From a bacterium (GTDB lineage Bacteria > Zhuqueibacterota > Zhuqueibacteria > Zhuqueibacterales > Zhuqueibacteraceae), in NCBI GenBank assembly GCA_023150945.1, contig JAKLJX010000029.1:1-64000 (forward strand): a DNA stretch of 64,000 nt. Direction: 5' to 3'. The notes under the pieces were generated by a model. That model made no database searches and was not told the origin of the DNA. It was given only the letters and a program-made list of their open reading frames with translations. The position numbers and the translations under genes are program-made. Numbering within the stretch: the first letter of the stretch is position 1; each line of letters starts with the position of its first letter. This document shows, piece by piece, positions 56,790 to 64,000 of the stretch.

Positions 56790-57395
56790 AGTGTTTCGCA
56801 ACGGCTTGGCCGTTGCATCGAAGGTTTCTGGGTTTCCACGGGAGCCGAAAATTTGGCAACCTCGTCCCAGCCGAGGTTGGAACCTCATCGGCCATCCAAC
56901 AGTAGTGTTCCGCAACGGCTTGACCGTTGCATTAGAAACCTCAGCGCGTTCACGATACTCGCAGTTCCGGTAACCTCGTCCCAGCCGAGGTTGGAACCTC
57001 ATCGGCCATCCAACAGAAGTGTTCCGCAACGGCTTGGCCGTTGCATTAGAAACCTCAGCGCGTTCACGATACTCGCAGTTCCGGCAACCTCGTTCCAGCC
57101 GAGGGTGGAACCTCATCGGCCATCCAACAGAAGTGTTCCGCAACGGCTTGGCCGTTGCATTAGAAACCTCAGCGCGTTCACGATACTCGCAGTTCTGGCA
57201 ACCTTGGCCCAGCCGAGGGTGGAACCTCATCGGCCATCCAACAGAAGTGTTTCGCAACGGCTTGGCCGTTGCATTAGAAACCTCAGCGCGTTCACGATAC
57301 TCGCAGTTCCGGCAACCTTGGCCCAGCCGAGGGTGGAACATCTTCGAGCGGGCACTGACAAAATCGTTCCGCAACGGCTTGGCCGTAAGGCGCTC
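56790..57395. repeat. 114-bp tandem repeat array, about five units
   Basis: Equivalent points (AACCT of each unit) fall at 56858, 56972, 57086, 57200 and 57314, an exact 114-bp period. Each unit holds a hairpin GCAACGGC-TTG-GCCGTTGC and a second one built on CCTCG...CGAGG (CCTTGG...CCGAGG in later units, which still pairs with one G-U). The first unit is divergent and the last is partial. Because 114 is a multiple of three, the array is open in several frames on both strands, giving spurious 38-residue repeat peptides. It separates the module 9 gene from the hydrolase and has no gene of its own. Confidence 0.9.
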
Positions 57396-57676
57396 AAAGT
57401 TAGAATAGAATTCTGAAAGTTTATGGCGGAATAATTTGTTGGCAGAACGATTGGAAACAATTCTGCCGATGAATCATCCTGCCAAAGCTTTTCTGGCGAT
57501 GCTCGGTGACTTCAGCGCATTTCGGTGGAAAGACTTTATCGCCGACGGTCACCGAAGACACCGAGTTTTGCCGAACAGTTATTTGCTGCTTCGCAGAAGC
57601 TTTGCTTTGCAGCCTGTCTGCAAATCGGGGTAGGCCACAAGGCGCTCAAAGCCAGAATGAAATTCTGAAAGATTCT
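57381..57676. repeat. duplicated ~40-bp segment flanking a gene-free stretch
   Basis: AAGGCGCTCAAAG followed by an AGAAT(A/G)(G/A)AATTCTGAAAG motif occurs at about 57386-57420 and again at about 57638-57671. Between the copies is sequence with no convincing gene; short open frames here lack ribosome-binding sites and similarity. Confidence 0.6.
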
Positions 57677-57902
57677 TCACCTCAAGGCAAACTATTGAAC
57701 TGCGGCGACGTGGCGAGCGCAGAGTTTTGAAATCAAGAGAGTCCTTCTCGGCGGTGAGCTTTTGAGGTGAATGACACGGGAGTGTGCCCAAATCTTCACA
57801 AGATCCTTACTGGATGACAGTGGTGGTGGATACATCGCGCCTGACAAAAGTGTACGAATCGGCCTTATTCCTGCCCGCAGGCTTCGGATTTCAACTTGTC
57901 TG

Positions 57903-57992
57903 AAATCCGGTGTCGGCCGTTGCATTGCAGGTTTCAGAGTCTCCACGGCGCTCGAAGTTTTGGCGACCTCGACTCAGTCACGGTCGGAACGT
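57903..57992. repeat. diverged outlying copy of the 114-bp repeat
   Basis: CGGCCGTTGCATTGCAGGTT, then TCCACGG.GCTCGAAGTTTTGGCGACCTCG and CGGTCGGAACG, follow the order of the first unit of the 114-bp array (GCCGTTGCAT, GGTTTC, TCCACGGGAGCCGAAAATTTGG, AACCTCG, GGTTGGAACC). This indicates a dispersed family rather than one isolated satellite. Confidence 0.6.
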
Positions 57993-58005
57993 TTTCGAAC
58001 AGACG

Positions 58006-58034
58006 CAAAAAAGCCACGGCCGGAGCCGTGGCTG
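58006..58034 (-). terminator. intrinsic terminator of the sorted hydrolase gene
   Basis: On the minus strand AGCCACGGC-TCCG-GCCGTGGCT forms a perfect 9-bp stem with a 4-base loop, followed directly by a run of six T. It lies about 40 bp past the stop codon of the minus-strand gene at 58073. Confidence 0.88.
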
Positions 58035-58072
58035 AGCGTCGCGTAGAAAGCAAGCGGGGGATCAACGGCACA

Positions 58073-59302
58073 TCATTTCACCAGTTGCATCGACTTCTGC
58101 AGTAATCCCTCCGCAGTTTCCAGGCGATACCAATACAAGCCGCTGGCCAGCCCGGTCGAATCGAACACCACGCTGTGCTGGCCGGCTTTCACCATGCCAT
58201 GGACCAGCGTGGCGACGAGCTTGCCGAGATTGTCATAGACTTTCAAAGTGGCGAACTGATCGCTCGGAACCGCAAAGCGAATCGTCGTGGCGGGATTGAA
58301 GGGGTTGGGATGGTTTTGTTCGAGCCAAAACGAGGCGGGCGGAGCGCTGGCCTCCTGCACGACGCCGGTGGAAACCGTGCCGCCAACCATCATGTAGCGC
58401 CACACTTCCGCATACGCGGGCTGATTGTTGACCTTGGGCGTCTTGCTGTCCACTGCCACGCTTTGATGCGCGTCGCTGACTTTACGCCGGCTCACCAGCG
58501 TGTGCGACCCTTGAAACGGCGCCGGCGTGTTGTCCACCGTTACCAGACTGCCGAAGGCAAACATGCCCCAAATGTTCCAGACCGTCTGCCGGCCAAAGAG
58601 ATTGTCATCCGCATGGGTGAAACCGTAGTAACCTGCGGGCGGCGTGGCATTGTTGAGGTTGATCCACGGCGCCAAGCCGGTGGTCATGCTGCCGTCTTCA
58701 CCGCCGGCAAAAAACAGCACGCGTTCCAGCCGATGATGGTGGGCAATGACGCCGGAATGGCCGCCGCCCTGCGAATGGCCGCCGACGATCATCTTTTCCC
58801 AAACCAGACTTTCGCCGCCTTTGACATATTGCCCCCAGCCTTCCTGCGGGAAGTTCTTGTCGAGGTAAAGCAGCAGCTTGAGCAGACGGTTCTCGATGGA
58901 GTTTGCCCGGTTGACCTCGACGCGCGTGGTGCGGTCAATGCCGTCGATGATTTCCAGCCGGCAGGACTCGTAGCAGCTCGCGTCATTGACGTTGTCGCAA
59001 AGATCGAAATTCACCGTCCAGGAATTGGGATAGTTCAAGCTGATCGCATGCAAGCCGGCCTCGGCCGCCACTTGGGTGAGGAGTTGATAGTCGCTCGCAT
59101 TGAGATGCGAGCCCGGCAGGAAGACGAACAAGCGGTTGCGGGGCGTGGCCGCCGGGTCGAAACACACGATGTGATTGTCATTCCATTTGTCGATTTGATT
59201 ATCGGTGGCGCGCGGCGCGATTTCACGTTCCTGCACGGCGGCAAAAGCCGGTGCCAGGGCGAACAGCCAAAGCGCCAGATTGAGAAAGCCACACTTCCAC
59301 AT
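58073..59302 (-). CDS. secreted alpha/beta-hydrolase with C-terminal sorting domain
   Basis: 409 residues. The ATG at 59302 was chosen because it is preceded by CAGGAGCG and opens a signal peptide (MWKCGFLNLALWLFALAPAF, cleavage after the following Ala plausible). A longer in-frame extension to 59602 lacks this logic. The mature part has LFVFLPGSHLNASDY and then the nucleophile elbow GGHSQGGGHSGV, suggesting an esterase or lipase-like serine hydrolase. From memory it resembles proteins labelled BPSS1187 family. The last 80 or so residues are a FlgD-like/type IX-type sorting domain (NHPNPFNPATTIRFAV, VYDNLGKLVATLV, LASGLYWYRLE), a hallmark of FCB-group secreted proteins. It is transcribed against the NRPS genes and has its own terminator. 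It could be an unrelated gene or could act on the exported product; the sequence does not decide. Confidence 0.85.
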   Translation of the reverse strand: MWKCGFLNLALWLFALAPAFAAVQEREIAPRATDNQIDKWNDNHIVCFDPAATPRNRLFVFLPGSHLNASDYQLLTQVAAEAGLHAISLNYPNSWTVNFDLCDNVNDASCYESCRLEIIDGIDRTTRVEVNRANSIENRLLKLLLYLDKNFPQEGWGQYVKGGESLVWEKMIVGGHSQGGGHSGVIAHHHRLERVLFFAGGEDGSMTTGLAPWINLNNATPPAGYYGFTHADDNLFGRQTVWNIWGMFAFGSLVTVDNTPAPFQGSHTLVSRRKVSDAHQSVAVDSKTPKVNNQPAYAEVWRYMMVGGTVSTGVVQEASAPPASFWLEQNHPNPFNPATTIRFAVPSDQFATLKVYDNLGKLVATLVHGMVKAGQHSVVFDSTGLASGLYWYRLETAEGLLQKSMQLVK

Positions 59303-59921
59303 GAAGAACGCTCCTGAGTTGAGAATGTGAAGGTCAGCGATCACCGCTGCCGCACCGTTTTGCCTGCCTGGCCTGGCAGCAGCAAGGTCCATCACTGCAG
59401 CAACGGAAACGCCGTGCAAAGTCGAGGCCAGAGCGCAGTGCCGGCCGCGGGGCGCTTTACGGTTTTGTGTGAAAGCGGCAAAGCCAGCCGGTAATTCTTG
59501 AACGGCAGGCGTTGCGCGCCGCGGCCGTGCCGCTTGCGGGAGAATGAGGTCGCTTGCCGGACAGGCAATAGCTGCAAAGCCAGGCTTCCGCGTTTCATTC
59601 ATGTAAGCGGAATTTCAGGATTGCAGGGCGCACCTCACGCCGGCAGTGCAGCGCCGGCCGGATTGTTTCGCTGCCGGTCATCGCCTCCCGTGCACGCAGA
59701 CCGGCAGCTTGGAGGGTATAAACCGTTTGATCGGATCAGTTTTTGTGGGCGCGGGAGCCGTGCTCGGCCTTGTACCCCGCTCGCTCGACCTCTCTGACGC
59801 CGACCAAGTCTCCCACGGCGCAAGAGCAAAATGATGACCCCAACGAGCCGCAACCCTAAAACATGTCGATCCGCGCGATTGCATGGTTCGCCTTTTCCCA
59901 GGAGCTTGATGGAGCTGCGCA
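59303..59921. other. intergenic region between hydrolase and module 10
   Basis: About 620 bp between divergent genes, so it should carry promoters for both. I see no recognisable promoter consensus, RNA gene or repeat array. Open frames here are short, GC-driven and lack ribosome-binding sites. Confidence 0.6.
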
Positions 59922-62900
59922 ATGAGTTTTGACCCACAACGGGTTGCTGACCTTTCTGCCGAAGCCAAGCGGGCTTTGCTCGCGCAGTTGCTGAAACAAA
60001 AAGGGGCCACACCCTCACAGAATTATCCGCTGTCCTTCGCGCAACAACGGCTGTGGTATCTCGACCAGCTCGAGCCCGGCAGCGCGGCCTATCATCTGCC
60101 CCTGGCCGTTCGTTTGAACGGACCGTTGAACGTGGCGGCGCTGGAGGAAGCCTGCGTGCAAATCATCAAGCGCCACGAGAGCCTGCGCACGACTTTTGAA
60201 CTCGTCGAGGGCGAGCCAGTGCAGCGCATTTCGCCGCCGGCACTTTTCAAACTCGAAATGGAATCGCTGCTGACGGTCGCGCCGGCGGAACGGGACGCGG
60301 AAGTGCGGCGCCGCGTGCGTGAGCAGGCGCTGCTGCCCTTCCATCTCGCCACCGGCCCGCTGTTGCGCCTCAAGCTGTACCGCCTGGCGGAAGACGAGCA
60401 CGTGGTGTTCGTGTGCATGCACCATATCATCTCCGACGGCTGGTCGCGCGGCGTGTTCGTCAATGAAATGGCCGCCTTGTACCGGGCGTTTGCCGGCGGC
60501 AACCCGGTTTCGCTGCCCGAGCTGCCCATTCAATATGTCGATTTTGCGCAGTGGCAGCGCAACTGGCTGCAGGGCGAGGTGTTGGAAAAGCAGCTTGCCT
60601 ATTGGAAAAAACAACTCGCCGGCCTGACCACGCTGCAACTTCCCACCGACCGGCCGCGGCCGCCGGTGCAGACTTATCGCGGCGCCCGCCAATCGTTCCA
60701 CCTCACGCCGGCCCTGACGCAAGCGCTGCAGGAGCTTTCCCAGCGCGAAGCGGTCACTCTGTTCATGACGCTGCTGGCTGCTTTTCAGACTTTGCTGCAC
60801 CGCCACGCGCAGCAGACCGACATCGCAGTGGGCACTCCCATTGCCAACCGGACCCGCGCGGAAACCGAAGGCCTGATCGGCTTTTTCGCCAACACCCTGG
60901 TGATGCGCACCGACTTTTCCGGCGATCCCACTTTTCGCGCGCTGTTGCAGCGCGTGCGCGAAACCGCGCTCGGCGCTTATGCCCATCAGGATTTGCCCTT
61001 CGAACGTCTGGTCGAAGAGCTGCAGCCCGAGCGCGACTTGAGCCGCAGCCCGCTCTTCCAGGTGATGTTCATTCTGCAAAATACTCCCAAGCGGCCGGCG
61101 GAAGAACAGCCGGACCTGGCGGTGACCGTGCTGGAAAGCGACGGCGGCACCGCGATGTTCGACTTGACACTTTCGCTCACCGAGGCGGAACACGGCGGCC
61201 TCACCGGTTATCTCGAATACAACACCGACTTGTTCGAGCATCTCACCATCGCGCGCTGGCTGGCGCGCTTGCAGACGTTGCTTGCCGGCGTGGCCGCAGA
61301 TCCGAATCAGCCCGTGTCGCAACTGCCGGTGCTGCCGCCCGCCGAACGCGAGCAATTGCTGGTCGAGTGGAACGCAACCCAGGCCGACTACCCCGGCCTT
61401 TGCTTGCATGAGTTGCTGGCTGCGCAAGCCGCCGCCACTCCCGCGAGCGTGGCGGCGGTGTTCGAGCAGCAAGAGTTGACTTACGCCGAACTCGATGCCC
61501 GCGCCAATCAACTGGCGCATCATCTGCGCGGACTCGGCTTGCAGCCGGAAGAGTTGGTCGGCATTTGTGTCGAGCGCTCACTCGACATGGTCATCGGCCT
61601 GCTGGGTATTCTCAAAGCAGGCGGCGCCTATGTGCCGCTCGATCCTTCCTTTCCGCCCGATCGATTGGCTTTCATGGTGGAAGATTCCGGCCTGCGCATT
61701 CTGGTCACCCAGTCGACGCTGTTGGAGAGTCTTCCGGAGCACAACGCCGAGCTGGTATGCCTCGATACGGATTGGGATTTCATCGAGGGCCGGAGCCGCG
61801 CGCATCCCGCCAAGGTGAACACGCCGGATCATCTGGCTTATGTGATCTACACCTCCGGTTCCACCGGCACCCCCAAGGGCGTGCAAATTTCGCACAAGGC
61901 CGTTGTGAATTTCTTGCACTCGCTGCGGCAACGGCCCGGTCTGGCAGCGAACGATGTGTTGGTGGCAGTCACCACGCTCTCTTTCGACATTGCCGGACTG
62001 GAGCTTTATCTGCCGTTGCTGGTCGGCGGCCGCGTGGTGATCGCCAGCCGCGAGACCGCGAGCGACGGCACGGCGCTGCTGGATTTGCTCACCCGCGCGC
62101 AGGCCACCGTCATGCAAGCCACGCCTGCCACCTGGCGATTGCTGCTCGCTGCCGGCTGGGAGCGCGGCGCCGGCCTGAAAGTCTTGTGCGGCGGTGAAGC
62201 CTTGCCGCGTGAGCTGGCCGTGCAGCTTCTCGAGCGCAGCAGCGCACTGTGGAACATGTACGGCCCGACTGAAACCACGATCTGGTCAACCCTGCATCCG
62301 GTGGAACAAAGCAATGCCGCCATCGTCATCGGCCGGCCGATCGCCAACACCCAGGTCTACATTCTCGATGCCCAGTTACAGCCGGTGCCCATCGGCGTGG
62401 TTGGCGATCTTTACCTCGGCGGCGAGGGCCTGGCGCGCGGCTATTGGCGCCGGCCGGGATTGACCGCAGAGAAGTTCATCGCCCATCCCTTTAGCCGCAC
62501 GCCGGGAGAGCGCCTTTACAAAACCGGCGATCTGGCGCGCTATCTGTGGGACGGTACCATTGATTTCCTCGGTCGCGGCGATCATCAAGTGAAAGTGCGC
62601 GGCTTCCGCATCGAACTGGAAGAGATCGAAGCTGTGCTCGGCCAGCATCCCGCAGTGCAGGCCGCGGTGGTGATGGCGCGCGAAGACGTGCCCGGCGATC
62701 AGCGCCTGGTGGCTTACTTGCTCGCCGGCGGCCAGCAGGCCAGCGGCAGCGAATTACGCAATTTCCTGCGTCTGAAGCTACCGGATTACATGTTGCCCTC
62801 CGCCTTTGTAACACTGCCGGCCTTTCCACTGACGCCCAACGGCAAGGTGGATCGCCGCCGCCTGCCGCCGCCGGAGGGGCAGGTCGCCGACGAAGTGCGG

Positions 62901-63203
62901 ACAACCCACGTTGCCCCGCGCACCCCGGTGGAAGAACTGATCGTGCAGATTTGGCGGGAGGCATTGAAAATCGAGCACGTCGGTGTGCGTGACAATTTCT
63001 TCGATCTCGGTGGCCATTCCTTGCTGTCGATGCAGGTGATCGCGCGTTTGGAGAAAGCCACCGGCCATCGCCTGCACCCGCGTGACATGATCCTGCAAAC
63101 CGCCGAGCAGCTCGCGGCAGTGCTGGAAGCGCGCCAGGCGGCTGCGGCCAAGAACGGCGCGGCGCGCCAACCGGCCGGCGCGCCGGCGGCGGCAACGGCA
63201 TAG
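59922..63203 (+). CDS. NRPS module 10: C-A(Gly)-PCP
   Basis: 1093 residues. ATG 59922 follows GATGGAGCTGCGCA with GGAG seven bases upstream. The N-terminus (VADLSAEAKRALLAQLLKQK) is a short helical linker that may receive the LSxEE tail of module 9. Domains: C from about 36 (PLSFAQQRLWYLDQL) with HHIISDGWS at 167; A about 507-960 with YVIYTSGSTGTPKG and YGPTETTIW; PCP Ser 1033 (GGHSLLSMQ). The specificity positions read D-I-L-Q-L-G-M-I-W-K, again the glycine code. The protein ends in an Ala/Pro-rich tail (QPAGAPAAATA) with no thioesterase, reductase or terminal C domain, so chain release must be done by another protein. It lies after the opposite-strand hydrolase and is probably a separate transcript from modules 3-9. 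Confidence 0.95.
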   Translation: MSFDPQRVADLSAEAKRALLAQLLKQKGATPSQNYPLSFAQQRLWYLDQLEPGSAAYHLPLAVRLNGPLNVAALEEACVQIIKRHESLRTTFELVEGEPVQRISPPALFKLEMESLLTVAPAERDAEVRRRVREQALLPFHLATGPLLRLKLYRLAEDEHVVFVCMHHIISDGWSRGVFVNEMAALYRAFAGGNPVSLPELPIQYVDFAQWQRNWLQGEVLEKQLAYWKKQLAGLTTLQLPTDRPRPPVQTYRGARQSFHLTPALTQALQELSQREAVTLFMTLLAAFQTLLHRHAQQTDIAVGTPIANRTRAETEGLIGFFANTLVMRTDFSGDPTFRALLQRVRETALGAYAHQDLPFERLVEELQPERDLSRSPLFQVMFILQNTPKRPAEEQPDLAVTVLESDGGTAMFDLTLSLTEAEHGGLTGYLEYNTDLFEHLTIARWLARLQTLLAGVAADPNQPVSQLPVLPPAEREQLLVEWNATQADYPGLCLHELLAAQAAATPASVAAVFEQQELTYAELDARANQLAHHLRGLGLQPEELVGICVERSLDMVIGLLGILKAGGAYVPLDPSFPPDRLAFMVEDSGLRILVTQSTLLESLPEHNAELVCLDTDWDFIEGRSRAHPAKVNTPDHLAYVIYTSGSTGTPKGVQISHKAVVNFLHSLRQRPGLAANDVLVAVTTLSFDIAGLELYLPLLVGGRVVIASRETASDGTALLDLLTRAQATVMQATPATWRLLLAAGWERGAGLKVLCGGEALPRELAVQLLERSSALWNMYGPTETTIWSTLHPVEQSNAAIVIGRPIANTQVYILDAQLQPVPIGVVGDLYLGGEGLARGYWRRPGLTAEKFIAHPFSRTPGERLYKTGDLARYLWDGTIDFLGRGDHQVKVRGFRIELEEIEAVLGQHPAVQAAVVMAREDVPGDQRLVAYLLAGGQQASGSELRNFLRLKLPDYMLPSAFVTLPAFPLTPNGKVDRRRLPPPEGQVADEVRTTHVAPRTPVEELIVQIWREALKIEHVGVRDNFFDLGGHSLLSMQVIARLEKATGHRLHPRDMILQTAEQLAAVLEARQAAAAKNGAARQPAGAPAAATA

Positions 63204-63213
63204 CGGCGAACGG

Positions 63214-63229
63214 GCCGGGCTGGCCCGGC
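63214..63229 (+). terminator. possible terminator hairpin after module 10
   Basis: GCCGGGC-TG-GCCCGGC is a perfect 7-bp inverted repeat starting 11 bp after the stop. The T-rich stretch (ATTTGTTTTG) begins about 11 bp later rather than immediately, so termination is only tentative. Confidence 0.35.
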
Positions 63230-63377
63230 TGACTTCCACATTTGTTTTGACCGGGATTATTCACAGATTCTCACCGTGAAGACGCTGACTTCGCGAAGGG
63301 CAGCATATTAGGACAAACGCCGTACCGACACTCGGTTTGCAGCAACTTGGTCCGGCCCCGCCAGCCCTCCTGAAGCT

Positions 63378-63421
63378 TGGCGTGCTTTGCGATCTGGGCG
63401 TCTTGGTGGTTTTGGATCATT
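63378..63421. repeat. dispersed CTTGGCGT-type intergenic repeat
   Basis: CTTGGCGTGCTTTGCGATCT followed by GGGCGTCTTGGTGGTT resembles a widespread intergenic repeat (inverse of AACCACCAAGACGCC...AAGCACGCCAAG), recalled from other genomes. The remaining sequence between 63204 and 63489 shows no gene. Confidence 0.45.
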
Positions 63422-63489
63422 CAGGTTGCGCTATCCGCATGGCGATGGGCTGGCGGCAACGGGATTGATCGCCGGCGTGACAGGTTATC

Positions 63490-64000
63490 ATGAAACCATT
63501 CTACTTCGGCACCCCCGAAAAACCGTTGTTCGGAGTCTTCCACCCCTCGCCGCAGAAGCTCAATCGCAAGCTCGGCGTGGTGATCTGCAACCCCATTGGG
63601 CAGGAACACATCCGGGCGCATCGCGCGCTCCGCTTGCTGGCGGCGCGCCTCAACCACGCCGGCTTTCATGTGCTGCGCTTCGACTATTACGGCTGCGGCG
63701 ATTCCGCCGGCGAAAGTGAAGAAGGCACGCTCGAACAATGGCGCCAGGATGTCGAGCACGCGGTGGTGGAGCTGAAGAAGAACGCGCGGGTGAACCAAGT
63801 GGCGTTGCTCGGCTTGCGGCTGGGCGCCTCGCTGTCATGGCTCGCCGGCAGCCAGCGGGAGGACGTCACCTGTCTCATGCTTTGGGAACCGGTGATCAGC
63901 GGCGCGCATTACGTCCAGCGCCTGCTGGTCCATCATGAGCAATGGGGGATCGATGCGGGTTTGCAGACCAAGTCCACGAACGGTGACTTGGAAGTGCTGG
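63490..64000 (+). CDS. alpha/beta-hydrolase (S33-like), truncated by window end
   Basis: The first 170 residues of a hydrolase running off the window. It has GVVICNPIGQEHIRAHRALR, then LRFDYYGCGDSAGES, then LLGLRLGASLSWLAG near 108. The order and the GLRLGA elbow, with Arg where the nucleophile Ser of GxSxG is normally found, resemble the exosortase-A-system-associated hydrolase/serine aminopeptidase-like group; this is from memory. ATG 63490 follows GACAGGTTATC. Being the first gene after a thioesterase-less NRPS module, it is a candidate editing or release enzyme, or a transferase. Whether an alternative Ser serves as nucleophile cannot be judged because the C-terminal Asp and His lie outside the window. 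Confidence 0.75.
   Translation, partial: MKPFYFGTPEKPLFGVFHPSPQKLNRKLGVVICNPIGQEHIRAHRALRLLAARLNHAGFHVLRFDYYGCGDSAGESEEGTLEQWRQDVEHAVVELKKNARVNQVALLGLRLGASLSWLAGSQREDVTCLMLWEPVISGAHYVQRLLVHHEQWGIDAGLQTKSTNGDLEVL

Noticed and set aside
56790-57395. Possible CRISPR array
   Set aside because: Whole 114-bp units are near-identical, with no unique spacers between short repeats and no cas genes nearby.
59498-59797. 99-codon frame upstream of module 10
   Set aside because: No ribosome-binding site, Arg/Ala/Pro-rich composition typical of GC-driven frames, and no similarity recognised.

Overview
The window is a stretch of a giant modular polyketide/nonribosomal-peptide assembly line, read mostly on the + strand, from a GC-rich bacterium. 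A secreted hydrolase in the cluster (58073-59302, minus) ends in a 'NHPNPFNPATTIRF'-type C-terminal sorting domain. That domain points to the Fibrobacteres-Chlorobi-Bacteroidetes (FCB) superphylum or a related candidate phylum (KSB1-like, Calditrichota, Latescibacterota and similar). This is an inference from one domain; there is no rRNA or housekeeping gene to confirm it.

Layout. 358-8316: module 1, KS-AT-DH-cMT-ER-KR-ACP. 8458-15465: module 2, KS-AT-DH-cMT-KR-ACP. 15577-16927: an island holding a frameshifted small gene and a minus-strand AbiEii-type nucleotidyltransferase pair. 17070-23816: module 3, KS-AT-DH-ER-KR-ACP. 24066-37544: modules 4 and 5, both KS-AT-DH-ER-KR-ACP. 37573-42387: module 6, KS-AT-KR-ACP. 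42424-43887: a lower-GC P-loop ATPase. 44005-52656: hybrid module 7/8, KS-dead AT-KR-ACP-sulfotransferase-C-A-PCP. 52662-53146: a decayed RelE-like toxin with an intact antitoxin. 53301-56774: module 9, TubC docking domain-C-A-PCP. 56790-57395: 114-bp tandem repeats. 58073-59302: the sorted hydrolase with a clear intrinsic terminator. 59922-63203: module 10, C-A-PCP. 63490 to the window end: start of an alpha/beta-hydrolase.

How it works together. All complete ATs carry the HAFH signature of malonyl-CoA specificity. Methyl branches would come from the two C-methyltransferases. Modules 3-5 are fully reducing, module 6 leaves a beta-hydroxyl, and module 7 can reduce and possibly sulfate its beta-carbon. 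All three adenylation domains read DILQLG(L/M)IWK, the known glycine code. The simplest prediction is a branched, largely saturated polyketide acyl chain, possibly O-sulfated (or desaturated by sulfate loss) near the carboxyl end, amidated to Gly-Gly-Gly. No loading module and no thioesterase lie in the window, so the cluster probably extends beyond it.

Most notable points: (1) a CurM-like sulfotransferase placed mid-line between an ACP and a condensation domain; (2) a clearly dead AT in that same module; (3) KR domains with His in place of the catalytic Tyr in both methyltransferase modules; (4) palindromic 'CAGTGATCAGT' DNA inserted in-frame at the same point of all seven AT domains, and 'GGGGCAA' arrays in interdomain linkers; (5) toxin-antitoxin and other accessory genes at several junctions between synthase genes.
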